The notes under the pieces: model-generated | What the model was told of the DNA's origin: nothing | The model's database searches: none | What the model saw: the letters and a program-made list of their open reading frames with translations, nothing else | Origin: Numida meleagris | Lineage: Eukaryota > Chordata > Aves > Galliformes > Numididae | Length of the DNA stretch: 64,000 bases | Direction of reading: 5' to 3' | Assembly (NCBI RefSeq): GCF_002078875.1 | Contig: NC_034411.1 | Coordinates: 53,724,486-53,788,485, forward strand | Translations under genes and position numbers: made by a program | Part shown: piece by piece, positions 1 to 45,634 of the stretch | How positions within the stretch are numbered: position 1 is the stretch's first letter | Layout: each line of letters begins with the position of its first letter

Positions 1-2594
1 ACTTTGTGGACAGAAGTGGAGAATGTCTGTTGCATTGACAGTTCATTTCTCTCTTTAGAGTCCTAAGATTCTTATGCTGCTTGCAGGGCACTGAATGGTC
101 CTTTGTCTCCTACTTAATACTTCAGTAATTACTGATATTTGGCCTTGTTTAAGACCCTGCTACATAGACATGGTTATTCAGGGCGGGAAGAGTCCTAAAG
201 CATTTTATTATTGTACTTGTATTGGTTTTATTCCATTACAAATTAGTGGTAAGGGAGAGCTCTTGCTAGTTCACAAGGTTACTTGAAAAATTAGTTCTTA
301 TAAGGTAAACCCATAGTTTATTTAAAAGATCAAGCAGCTTGTTGTTTAGATAGACCACTTCTTGTATTTATGTTGGTATTTAAAGTGAAGGGGTAACTTT
401 TGTCTTACAGGAAATTAGATCATCTTCCAGAATTTAACAGTGTGGAGTTATTCAAGCTACAGGAGACAGATAAAAAGAGCAGCTACAGGAATTCAAGTTA
501 TGTCTTCATAGTAAACATTGTGCATTAGACTTCTCCAGCTAGTCCTAATCTGATATCTGATAATCAGTTTTAGGCATGCTCTCTATTCTGAGTGCATTTA
601 ATGGTGTTTTCTGATAAGAGCACACTGACTTTTGAAGTCATTGGCTTAGAAATCATAAGTTTGTAAGCTGATTGTTCTGAGTCTTTTCTGTGACTAATTT
701 CTTCCACTTTCACCTCTACCTCAGTGTTCCCAGTCTAGTTTTGTAGTTTGAGAAGGAATCGGGGCACAATTATATCTAATTCAAATGTGAAATAGGTGTA
801 GTTTTGATGATTGAGAGTTAAGTTATTGGCTGTTGTTATTTCATAACTATGTGTACATTTAGGTGTGCACGGTTACTAGTAGTCTTTTTTGTGTGTGTTC
901 TTCAGCGTTACCATCCTATGTCCTAAAAAATCTGCATAACAACAGTAAAACAAGTGTCCTTGGGATGATTGAAGAGGGAATGAGAAAGGAAATAGCTTTT
1001 GTAATATGTGTGAAATACCTGGAAGTTATGACATTTTGGTACTGCTCGTATCCCTGTTGCTGTGCTAGTACTACCTCAGAGAAAATACTGTGCAGATGGG
1101 TATACAGACTAAACTGTACTAAAGCTGTTTGAATTAATCAAGACAGGAGTCAAAAAAAAAAAAAACCCAACAACTTGGTGGTAATAATGTCAGTAGCCGA
1201 GGGGCAGAGAAGGAAGGCTGTTTTATCACAAGTAAACTTGGAGTGTTTTTATGGGGGAAATGGGAGGGACTTGCCTGATTCTCATTGTCTGCTTGCTCTG
1301 TGCGTAGAGAGAACAAGAGGAAAGAAACTCCGAGGCTTTTTTGCATGCTTCTTTGTGAAGTTTTTGAGTTAGGCTAGCTGCAGAAGAACTCCAAGGCAAA
1401 AAGAATTGTTAGTCTTATTACCTCTGTTCTCAGGAATTTTGGTTACAGGTCAAGTTTTGTTAAGGAACAAAAGTAGTAATTAACATTGGCTTTTTATCCT
1501 AGTAAGACTAGTTATAAAAGGGTGGGATTACTCTATTATGATGAAATTCATAAATAATATAATCTTTCAGTTCTGTATATTCAATTTATCACTTCCAAAA
1601 ATCTTTTATATCTTTCTCCTACTATAAATCTCTTCTATAAAAGTAAAATATTTAGTTCCATAACTTCTGTCTAGATTTAAGGACTTAAGCATTTCTTTTA
1701 AGAGTGGAAGATTGGAACTGGAGTCCTGCGATTCTTCTAGACTTATTATAGATGGTTTGTTTTTCCTCTGCTCTGACATCCTTACATTTGTAATTTTTAA
1801 TTGCAACTTAATTGAATTCCCCAGTTTTTGTACGTAAAGCAATGGATGACCAAATGCTTCTATATTTGCTTCTTCATCATTTTAATGTCAAGGCTTGGAA
1901 TGTCAGCAGTATTTCAGAAGTTTCTTATATCAAGGCACTGGGTGAATCACAGGTACTGTGTTCCAGTTACTTGATACATTGCAGGTGTCAGCAGTCTATA
2001 TGGGTGCTTTTTATTCTTATTGGACTGTTTTTAAGCAACTGAGTTAGTATAGAAATTAATTAGAAAAAAAATCTATGCTGAAAAGCCTACTTTTTTTCAA
2101 GAGGAATTTCCAGGGGGTATATTCTTTGAATAACAAACTAAAAGCTAAAAAAAAAAAATAATACTTAAAATGATAAATTGCATTCTGAAATTGTATGCCA
2201 CTTTTAAATAACTGTCCATACAAAAGCTTATTTCAATGAGGAGAAAACAACAGGTATTATTTAAGATGCATCAAATGTATAAAACTCAATTTAAATATTG
2301 TATATGTGCAATAACCTCATTCCTCACTTCTGTCTTTTTAGTATAGATATAATTTGGCATAATACAGAAGTCTAAAAGAGTTGTCAGGAGGTGAACAGTG
2401 TCACCTTGATGCGACTTGGTTTCAGTTTTCTTCAGCATTTTACAAGAGTGTGTCTTCCTGACAGGAACCTGTGTTTCAGGGTTGGAATTTTTTGGGTTGC
2501 TTTCTGTATCTGTAGTTCTTACTCAGTTTTTCAAGGTTTTGTGGTTTTTTTTTTTGTTTTGTTTTGAAAAAAGAAATGTTTCTTCTACTTTCAG
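1..2594 (+). other. REPS1: REPS1 intron (upstream part), no coding sequence seen
   Basis: This stretch ends in a pyrimidine-rich tract and AG at 2593-2594, the acceptor of the first visible exon. I found no exon encoding the preceding REPS1 segment and no recognisable interspersed repeat, so it is read as the 3' part of one intron. Confidence 0.75.
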
Positions 2595-29703
<27,109 letters not shown>

Positions 29704-30930
29704 GCCTACTGCCGTTAACTGTGAATTTACTAACTTTGAAAGGGGTATTGGTTTCAAAGCCTATTTAAAGATCCATGCGTCTAGCTCAGTGCACTCTATT
29801 CTACATTAAATGTTGTAGTTCTGTTTTGTCAGTTTGTCCACTTTTGTATTTAAGTATTTTAATTTCAGTACAGGAAAAAAAAAGAAACTTTTTCCTTGAA
29901 TGTGACACTGCCTCTCACATCGTTTTCTGTGGACATCTGTGACCTTTGTTGGACTTGAGTTTGCAGAGTTTGTCGCCAAAATTTCCAACTGGAACTTTTT
30001 AGTGGTTTCTTTCCTGTTGAAACATCTTTGCAGAGGAGGATTGATGATCAGTTGACTTGAAACACACAAATTCTTCCTTTGCTGTGGCATTTATTTTAGC
30101 GTGCCAGAAAAGAGGGAAAAAAAAAAAACTTGTCATCAGCCAATATTACCTCCCTTAACTGCCTTTCACAATCTGAAAGATGTTCACAATTCTAGAAAGC
30201 CTGCCTCTTTGCAATAAGCCAGTTTAAACAGGTTGTCAGAGTTCTTGCAGGCTGTTCACCGTATTGTCTGGATTTGGTTTCATCTTTCTGTTGCATACAT
30301 TATAGAGTACGTAACCACAGTTTGCCAGGTGTTCACATTTTATCCATTCATGACCCTGATTCAGCTGCATGCATGTGAAGACTTATGGTACAATTGGTGG
30401 TCTCTTAAACAAACCTTTTTTCAGACCTTTTTGTGAAGGAGGTGGGTATAAATCCCCAACATAATAATTACACATTTCCTAAGCACCACCTGTAATTGCA
30501 TGTTTCACACATTACCTTTTAATAACAGATCACATCCACCAGTCTTCACTATATCAAATTGTATTTGTCAAGCAACATGTCGATTCCCAGCAAAAAAAAA
30601 AAAGTTAAAAGAACAGTTTGCTTCTTAGGAATTCTGGGATACAGGCCTTATTTCTCTGGCATATAGACAGGCTTCACTATTAACCGAGTTCCCTGAGTGT
30701 ATCCTGCTATTCAGGTTGATGTACTGTATTAGGATTTGTTGTATATTGTATGATACACACCTTTTGATCTCATATGTAAATTTGCATTAATTGCTGACTA
30801 ACAGCAGATATTCTATTTAATGGCTTCTTCTGGCTGTGGGATCATAGATGTTTAACTGCATGGATGTATCTCTGCAGAATCAGAACTAGCAATTGTGTGA
30901 TTTTTACACCAATAAAACAGCACAATATTT
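29704..30930 (+). other. REPS1: REPS1 3' UTR (inferred extent)
   Basis: AT-rich sequence from the stop codon to the first convincing polyadenylation hexamer (AATAAA, 30911). Its length of about 1.2 kb is plausible, but the cleavage site is inferred. Longer forms using later hexamers, such as the AATAAA near 32884, cannot be excluded. Confidence 0.6.
30911..30916 (+). promoter_or_regulatory. REPS1: Polyadenylation signal candidate for REPS1
   Basis: A canonical AATAAA about 1.2 kb after the stop codon, followed within about 30 nt by a T/G-rich stretch (TTTTGTTGATT), as expected for a downstream element. Confidence 0.6.
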
Positions 30931-32385
30931 TAATTTTGTTGATTCATCTTTACGTGGGAATTGGAACTCATTCAGACGGGGAGGGGCTTTGCAGAGACTT
31001 TTTGTAATTTTGTGGCATGTACAAGATAGTTGCATAATCCCTTGACCATTTTTTTTCCTTGTATATTTCTAGCTGTTGGTCAGAAGCGATCGGCTTCTCT
31101 TAGTAATCTGTGGCTATACTACTTTTGTATCCTCCTATAAGCAAATTAAATGTAGCTGTAACTTTTAAAAAGTAAATGCTGGTACTGACTTGGGTCAAAG
31201 AATTGTATACTTCCTTAGTGTTCATTTTTCTAGTTTGATTTCTTTGAGAGTACTTTTGAAAATTAAAACTGAATGAATTACATGTTAGCAGTCTTTATCT
31301 TCACTGTGTCACTCCTACGCTTCAATGAAATTCTCTTAACATTTGCTTCTGCTGCGAGAAAATAGCTGAAGTCAGATTTTTTTTTTTTGCTGGATATGCT
31401 GTTTATTCCAATGAAAATGAGCTATTTCCCTTCTTGGTTATCATATGCATACTAGTTCTTTATTACTAAAATTATTCCAGCATTTCAGACAAAGTGTTAC
31501 AGGTGGCTTATATGTCATCCAACGCAAGATTCCCTGATATGAAAACCAAGAATGTCATAGTTGCATGAAAAGAAGTTATTTTCTACTTGTATGTAAATAG
31601 ATTCTAAGAAATGGTACCTAAAAGGATGTGAAGATTACGTTTCAACTGTATCTTGTAAACTAGTAGATTAAGTGCAAGCCTTTGATTGCAAGAAAAAGCG
31701 ACCAAAACCAGATATAACCAGGTTTATGCTATGGAGGAAAAAAGCAAAACACCCAGAACCTTGAAGCTGATGGATTATTCACATCTGTTGCATTTCATCA
31801 AGTAGCAAGTACACTGTTTTTTAAAAGAATGCAAAGTGAGTCACTTCACTGTCATCAAAAAATGTTGATTTTAAATCAAGTGCATCTTGTCCATGCAGTT
31901 TAAAGTTAAATGCATTTTAAAAACAGAGCTATTTTCATATTGGTATTTAAGTACTAAGCCTATGTTTGTAGCAGCAGGAGTCGTAAATCAAGAGTTTGAC
32001 ATTTTAAGCTTAAGGGTAAAGAGCCTTTTGCATTCTAACATGACGTGTACGCAGTCTTCTCAACTGTAACTTTCTACAGAGTGATAAGTTATGTAGTGTT
32101 TTAAGTGAAGAATTTAGGAAAATTGAACATTTTTGTATCTTGCCAGCAAGTCTATTTTAAGAGGTTTTGCGGTTTATTTTTAAAGCATCGTTTAACAGCT
32201 TTTTTTCTGATCAGAAGAGCTTCTAACTGAAAAATAACATAGGTTTTAATAACATCACTGCCAACAGTGCTCAGAAGATACCTCACTAAGTAATGTAACC
32301 CAACTTCAATACCTTAGGAAATTATTTACTTGTCTTCTCCATTTGTTTAATCTTGATCCAACTACTTGATGGCATTATTTATGAA

Positions 32386-32450
32386 CTTAGATTGTAAGCT
32401 CTTCGGGGCAAGGAATTGCAGTATGAGAAATGTTCTCTGTACTGCACAAA
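32386..32450 (+). repeat. Ancient MIR/L2-type 3' tail
   Basis: CTTAGATTGTAAGCTCTTCG followed by GGGCAAGGA and later CTGTACTGCACAAATGAA resembles the conserved 3' end shared by L2/MIR-type elements (AGATTGTAAGCTC...GGGCAGGGA). The match is from memory of the family consensus; the 5' boundary is not visible. Confidence 0.55.
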
Positions 32451-35400
32451 TGAACGTAGACTATTAAATAGTCTATGTGTGGTTCGTATGCTCTGGCTGA
32501 TAGATAGCAACATGCATTTCTTAAACACCTGCAAAATGGTTTACTTTGGATTTCATGATTGGAGGAGCATCTGCTTTCTCATTTGATTTGCCTTTTTCTG
32601 CTTTTTCTGATGTGCCTGTTTCTTCATTCCACCTTCTTTAGAGTTGCTTTTCAATTGCTTTTTCTCTCTCTTGTCCATCTTTGAACTGCAGAGATGATTT
32701 CCAAAATGCAAAACAGAAAAGCCACTTTAATTAAAGCAGTATGTTTAAGTAGACCCGGTTTAAGTTAGGTGTTCTGAGGCTTTTTGTACTTCATTTGCCC
32801 CTCACTTTACTTGCAGTTGTTTACTACCTGAGCTAAGGGATCTTTTAATACTAAAAATGTTGTACATGGGATAAACTAAAGAAAATAAATTTTCAGCATT
32901 GTTTCTTGTCTCTCTGTCCCTTATGGATGGGCTGTCCTGTGTTTCTGTCTTCCATTTAGGGCAAAGACAGGCTGAGATATCTTGGACTCATCTGTGCTCA
33001 GAGTTGGTCTCTAAATGCAATTTTACACTTTCTGAATAATTTCTTCCTAAAAGAAAAATGTATCTGTGTTCTCCTGACCGTTTCTAGCTGAACAAAACAA
33101 GAAACAGTCTTCATCTCCCCAGTGAGAAATAGCAGTGCGATTCTTACTGTTTGGAAGACTTCTTAATTAAAAAAAGTCTTTTCAACACCTTCATGTTTAA
33201 GTAGCTTAAGTACTTCATAAAGTAATTCATGTGCTGTTGAGTATTCAGTTTTACTCTTCAGAACTCCATTTTTAGAGCCATACAACTTAATTTCATAAGC
33301 AGAATTCCAGCATGTTTAGCAATGCAATTGATGAACTAATAATAGTACAGCTCTCTAGAAAAAAGCACATGAAAGCCTAATGCTTGTATCTTTATTAAAA
33401 TAATTTAGATGGTTGTGTTCTATTAATATTCTTCAAAGTGGAAACTACTAACTGTAGCTGTTGTATGGGGACAATGTTAAAAATGTTTGTTGACCAGCCA
33501 AAGGAGAGCGTATGGTGTTGTCCTTGTTCATAGTACCAAAGGATAGTACAGACCCTTTTTTCAACAGGTTCCTTTGAATTAACTGCTTTTTGAAATTTGA
33601 TTATTTCAGGAGAGGTTTTAATACTGACTGATAGGTTTTTTTTCATTGAACTTTAGAGATCTGACTGTTTCTCTTGTTGGTTCAAGTAAGGCTGCATTTA
33701 AACTGATAGAAGAGATTATGGGTGGTTCATGGGGCAGAACATGTTCAATGTATATGTTGCAATAGAGACCCACACTTGGAATCAGGAATTTCTTCTACAA
33801 GGAGCTTGTTGCCTCTTGTATCCATTCAAAAGACAAATAAGAGACTACATCTGAAAGAACAGCTGCCTTCTGAGAAAGGAGACACCAACATGATATATTT
33901 CTGGCATACAGTTGGAGGTGGGAGTGGAATGAGCGCTAAAACAGTTGCTGTAAATTGTGAACATTTGTGTATATGAACGCTTGTTAGGGTCTTCTGAATG
34001 CCCAGCATGCCTGATTGGGAATCATTTGTCATTACTACAGCGTATTCTTACTGAAGTTTTTATGGTTAGCTAGTGTGATTGAAAGACTTTACTTCAAGAT
34101 TGCATACTAAGCTGTTTCAGACTTAGTGCAAAGGTAGACTTAGTTTTGGTTGGTTTTTTTTTTTTTTTAGTCAAAGGACAACAGAGAATTGAATTCAAGG
34201 ATTATTTGGTGTTAAGAGTACATGAATCAAAATGACATACTTGTTGAGGCATCCATGCATTCAGCTTTGAATTCAGCTTGCAAATTCCAAAATGAGAATT
34301 TTTTAGGCACCTGCTTAGGAAAAAGTAGCAGTTACTCCAGAAATGCTTGTATGTGCATTTCCTTGTCTATTCTCTTGCTCATTTTCATCTGCTACAATTT
34401 TTATAGAAATTCGTAGCTCAAAAATGCCCCTCAGGATCCAGACATGCATTTAGTTGTAAAACCAACCAAAGAATGTGCTAGGAATATGCCATTCATGGCA
34501 GAGCAAACAGATGTCTTTTTGAATATTTAACTACATTGGTGGTTTTAAAAGGAAAAATCTGCGTTCGTGGTGGAGATTGCAGGCGGCTCAGTTTTACTTG
34601 ATGTCATAAGGCACTGATCAGTGGAGAGAATCCCCTGATTTCTCCTGTGCTTCACCTTGGCAATACAAACTGCGTTCAGCAGCTGTTCTTCAGGAGACAC
34701 TGCTAATAAGGGCTCCAGTCAGGAGATGAAAAAAGGAACGCAGTGGTACTAGGCCCAGGAGAATCACCTAACTGAACGCTGCATAAGTATTTTCTAGCAC
34801 AACACAGTTGTTAGCATGGAAACAAATATTGTAGTAACTCTAAGCTGTTATTTCCTCCAGGTGCTAAGTAATACTGTTTTACTTGCATCATTTTATCTGA
34901 AAAAAGTTCATTAACCCATTGGCTGAAGTCTACTCTCAAACAGTATTTATTTTTGCAGAGGGCATCAAAGGTGAGCTGGCCTGACCCTACAAATTACAAA
35001 TGTCGAGCTATTTTAATTGTTTATGACCAGTGCCTCCTCCCTTCCCTGAGCTCTCCCTGCTGAGCAGAACACCATGCAGTAGGGATGCTTCAGTTGGCTG
35101 TGCCATCTGCATCCCCTCCCAGCCCACTTGCCTTGACATTGCTCAAGCACTGTTCCACAGAACAGGCAAAGCCACCAGCGTCATTTCAGCCTCAGCTAAT
35201 GCAATTGCAGCATTAGGGGGATGCTGGAGATTAAACAAAGTAATCTCTCTGATATTGTCCCTCTAGAGAGGAGCTATTTTAAAGTTTACATCTTTTTAAT
35301 ATTTTCCAAATTCTATGTGGAGACGGTGCTTGCTAAATCACGTTAAAAGGTTGGGTATTAATAAGAAAAACCTCCGTTCCTTGCTCTTCCTGAGTGTGTC

Positions 35401-36779
35401 CCATTATTGCCTTTCAAAGTGATATGGTAAAATATCTGTGTTTGAATCTCCCACTGCTGCACCCTGCTGCTATTTGTTAGACTTCTTTCACTTGGGAGAG
35501 ACAACGAAGAGTGAGCAGCATTTTAATTTGCGAGGCTGCAGCCCTGCCAGCCTGATGGTGGTCAGGTTTTGTTGTGTTTTCCAACACGCGCTCTGAAAAT
35601 GTTTCTGAAAACCCTACCCAGAGAGCTTTTGTGGTGGTTCTCGTACTCAGGGTCCAGCTCACCAACACTCGGCTGAATACATTTACGGAAGTAATAGTGT
35701 TCTGTTGTAAAGCATTCTCTGTTTGCTATCAAAGACCTGGCTGTTCTGGCAGAAGGACTGATTCAAAACCTACTAAAGTGATACCGCCGATTTATGAATG
35801 TACACAGTTCAGCCACTCTGTTTTAATATTTTAATATGTTTAAGAATGGAGAGCCATTCACTCATATGGGAAGCAGGAAGTGTAAAACATGCTTTTCATG
35901 TTTGTAAAGTGCAAATTACCATGGTCACTTTCCTTGTATATCCATACTTTGCACGCTTTGATCTCTTCCCAGGGTGGTAAAGCTTTCACATGTGAGTGAC
36001 AGAGTAATGAACAGATATCAAACTCTCCATTTCAGACGAGCAGCCTTGCCTTAGAAACCAAGTCTATAGCGAACTTCAAATTTCAGTCACGTTCTGTGGG
36101 TAAAACCCTTGTGGTTTCCATTAAGCACAGTGGATTTTACAACACATCAACTCCAAGAACCTCTGGCCCAGAAGATGATAATCACAACTGCCTCAGAAGG
36201 CAAAGATGTGTTAATTCATTAGGATGAAGAAAGAAGCTGAGATCCTCTGTTGAGGTGTTTGTGCACAAAAGCCCAATCAGGTGAGCACAGACATCTGCAT
36301 TTTTGATGCTTATGCACAGTACATTCTGTTACCCTTATTAATCATTGCATTCTGAGTCATTTTATATTTTGTGTTGAAGTTATCTCTTGTATTTTGAACA
36401 TCTAGAGCATTGTTTTCTAAAGAGACTGACTCAGTTGGTCTATCTGCAAGATTAAAACAGGAACACCCTTTTATTTCTTCCAAAGTGATTCTTAAGGGGC
36501 ATGATTTGGCACAGTATTTTTTTGTTCTGCAAGCTTTTAACAATTTTTAATAAATTGCACAATATGGTGTAACAATACAGAGATAATACGGAACAGTCTT
36601 AGTTTGAAACTTTTTATTAAAAACTAACTTTATGCAATACTAGCACATTCTAAAAAACAAGCAAACATGCAACCAGCCTGCTAGCCATGATATAAAAACT
36701 TTCTAGATTGGAATGTACAAGTGAAAACACGCTGCTCTGCAGCTTGTTTGCATTTACTCCAACCATTGGTGTAGGAGAA

Positions 36780-37140
36780 CTGTTAGGTCATGGCTTGAAC
36801 TGGTGATGGAGCACCTGGTGAAGGGGTGTGGCTGGCCCAGAGAGCACAGGCAAATTGTTTGCACCTGTGCTCCCCACCTGACCAGAAGGGGTGGACCAAG
36901 GGTGGAGCCGCCCTGAGCTCATGTAAGGCCACCCACTGAACGGAGAGCATTGCCTGGACCTAGGCTGCTTTCTGAGGAGGGGTGCTGCGTAGCTAGAGAG
37001 CTCCTTCACCAGTTGGGTGAGTTCAGCTCTTCTTTCTGTATATGACTTGGCCTTCTGTGAATGCTTTGCCTGCTATTGCCAAGAACATGTCAAATGCAGT
37101 TTTGCTTCTTCGTGAGCACAACAGTTGGAAACCTGAAACA
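36780..37140. repeat. Unclassified repeat-like block with inverted arms (LTR- or foldback-like)
   Basis: A GC-richer island in AT-rich DNA. A 15-bp inverted pair (36798-36812 and 37000-37014) matches at 14 of 15 positions. Inside, 36842-36872 forms a strong hairpin: 9-bp arms GAGCACAGG/CCTGTGCTC plus an inner CAAA/TTTG pair. The edges can be read as TG...CA, but no target duplication was found, so the class is open. Confidence 0.4.
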
Positions 37141-37496
37141 GTCCACTGCCATAAGCTAGCTGAAACCTAGAACTGTATTTAGATTGTTCTGTTTTATTGA
37201 TGCATGTATATTAAAACATTTTTCCGTTTACTGTGCAGTTGCTTACTTGGTCTGGTCTGATCTCCTGATTCTACTGCTAAGTTTCATACTGTGTACTGCT
37301 TGGTAATTCTAGGAAGTCAACAGAGCGTTTGGTATGTATTTGTTCATATTTAATATTCTCACTGTTTTATAGTGAGTGAGGCTGTCTGTGATAGCAAATC
37401 TCACGTTCTGTGATGACGACAGAGAGATTGCATGAGACACAAATCACTGACCATGAACTTAATCACCCCACCTGTATCCTGGGCTGCATCAAACAG

Positions 37497-37835
37497 TTGC
37501 CCTTCTGGGCTGCAAGCACGTGCTGCTGGCTCATGTCCAGTTTTTTTCACTCTGGGGCCCCCAAGTCCTCTGCAGGGCTGCTCTCAATGAGTTCTTCTCC
37601 CAGTCTGTGACTGCCCAACCTAAGTGCAGCACCTTGCGTTTGGCCTTGTTGAACCTCGTTAGGCTCACTTGGGCCCAATTTTCAAGCCTGTCCAGGTCTC
37701 TCTGGATGGCATCCGTTCCTTCTGTTGTATCAACTGCAATCGCTCAGCTTGGTGTCATCAGCAAACTTGCTGAGGATGCGCTCAATCCCACTGTCTCAGC
37801 TCTTGATAAAGAGCACCAGTCCCAAGACCAAACAC
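37497..37835 (-). mobile_element. CR1 LINE internal fragment
   Basis: The sequence from GGGCTGCAAGCACGTGCTGC through CTTGGCCTTGTTGAACCT-like and GGATGGCATCC-like segments to GCTTGGTGTCATCAGCAAAC and AATCCCACTGTCT matches the reverse complement of the known avian CR1 upstream/5' region. It has no tail, so it is an internal or deleted copy. Small deletions are visible. Confidence 0.75.
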
Positions 37836-39223
37836 TTTGTCTCACTACTTTTGAAGAAAGAGGCAGGTAATGCCACTGACCTTGTCTAAGAAAAGGGGAT
37901 TTGGAGGAGACATCTTCTTTTTCTTAGTCTTTCTTCCTGACTTCTATTTTATTTTTTTGGCTCATTGATGTTTAACAGATGTCTCTTGGAGTGAGGTAAT
38001 CCAGACTGGCAGTGCAGGAAACGGTGTCTCTTTTTGAGTATCATTTCCACTGTCAGTATAGTGAGTTCTGAGCAGGAAATATTCAAGATTAATACATTTT
38101 CATCTTCATAAAGAACTCTTCAGGAAACAACAGAAAAGGAGTTCACTTTCTGTAGTCACTTATAGCTTATGTAATTTTATAATTGCAGAAGGCTGTGTGC
38201 AGATATGTTACACTAAGTATTTTCCTTCAAGAGCTTATAAATGTGATCAGTTTGTTACCACATGAAGACATGCTCAGTCTCCAGATGCTTTGCTTTCCTC
38301 TCCTCCTGAACCAAAGTGAGCTGCAGGAATGTAATTTTGCTTGTTTAAATGCAGCTATAATGACTTCTGCCACCCTAACTAGCATCAGGTCTTAACACAT
38401 ATGAGGCTAAAACTAATGCTGCATTTTTGCTTGATGTTCTGAAGTATGCAAAAACAAGGTGATAGCACTGACTGTGAAAAGTTACTGGTTAAAGAGGGGA
38501 GATGACAAATAACTAGGCTTCATTTTGTATGTTATATTCTAGTTCTAAAATTTTTGAATTTTACAACATCATAAGTATATACCCATTTTCAGTCTGGGAC
38601 TTGGAGGTAGTTTAAGCAGTATGCAAAACCCCTAAAGAATTTTAACAATGAAGTAGATAAGTCGCGAAGAGAACAAGAATGTCCTAAGTGAAGAGCCTGA
38701 TTGGGATCGTACTGGCTAACCATTCAGATTTGCTTGTTAGATGAGGTAGGAAATACAAGTATTTAAAGCTGAATTTGGAGCCAAAGGCACAGTACACTGT
38801 GATGTTTGAAAAATCTTCCTCTCTTCAGCTTCACAGTGTAGAGTTGGTGCTGTGTGGAGCTGCAGCTAATGGAATTTTCAACTCTGTCTTGTAGCTGAAG
38901 AATCTCCTCCAGCTTGGTATCTTTTATTCACTGGCAGCTTGCCTACTATGGATAGATGCTTTACTCTTAAGTAGAAGAATAACGATTTTTCCTCTTAAGT
39001 ATGTAAGTTATGTACAATGTAGAATCTGAGTCTATTATCTAAGAAAATGTAAAAAATCTAAAACCAAAGGCATAGTTTGATGAGCGAGGATGGAAATCCT
39101 GGATCTAAAGACAGTGTGATTTTTACACTAATACAGGCTTTTTTCCCCTGGCTGTGAATATGATACCAACTTCTGCCAGATCATTTATAACACAGGAACA
39201 ACTGCAAAATTACATATAACAGA

Positions 39224-39229
39224 TTTATT
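39224..39229 (-). promoter_or_regulatory. CCDC28A: Polyadenylation signal candidate for CCDC28A
   Basis: TTTATT on the + strand is AATAAA on the - strand, the first such hexamer after the CCDC28A stop. It implies a 3' UTR of about 0.7 kb. A further hexamer near 36614 could serve a longer form. Confidence 0.5.
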
Positions 39230-39910
39230 GAACAGTAACCTTATCGAATTTCTGAGTGTCACAGAACTTAATGTAATTATACGTACTGCTAGCATGCATG
39301 CTAGTTCTGCTTAGTGACAGAAATAATAATAATTATTCACAGTAATGAAAAAAAGTAAACCCTGCAGGTATTCAGACCATGTAAGAACTCTTCCTTAACA
39401 CAGCTGAATAGATAACTTCTCTAAATAAAATGTTATATATTTAAAATGTCTTCATTAACAATAAAATCTCAATGGCAGCACTGATGAACAAAACACACTA
39501 AAGCTAGTGTGCGGATTGTCTACATACTGATCAGAAAGGCAACAACTGCATTACCTTCACAAAACTGGGAGAAATGCTGATGAACTTATACATCATTTGC
39601 AATGATATGAACATCACAGCAGAATAAATTTACTTCCATGTTTCCCCAGTGTTTTCCTATTAAATAAGGCAATGATATAAAGCATACCATCACAACAACC
39701 TGCTGAAATCTCTACAGACTGAGTCCTGACATTATGCAGTACTCAGAGGAATGTGCAAAAGTAAACACCTGGATTTGCACTTTGATTCTTCATTGTGTAC
39801 AATAATAATAAAATAATTAAAAGCTACCAATTCTAGATTCCAGTGGCAGGAAAAAAAAAACCCACAAAATAAAAGCTTATGCAAGAACGCAAACTGAGAA
39901 AGCTGTTTCT

Positions 39911-45634
<5,724 letters not shown>

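Larger units (their letters stand above)
30931..39200. other. Intergenic gap between convergent REPS1 and CCDC28A
   Basis: Both flanking genes point into this 8-kb stretch. Recognised content is a MIR/L2-like tail (32386-32450), a foldback-like block (36780-37140) and a CR1 fragment (37497-37835). No exon of a third gene was found on either strand. In mammals ECT2L sits between these two genes, but I see no DH/PH or F-box type coding sequence here. Confidence 0.7.

Noticed and set aside
30931..39200. CRISPR array, tRNA or snoRNA genes between REPS1 and CCDC28A
   Set aside because: No regularly spaced repeats, no cloverleaf with A/B boxes, and no paired C/D or H/ACA boxes in a fitting arrangement were seen.
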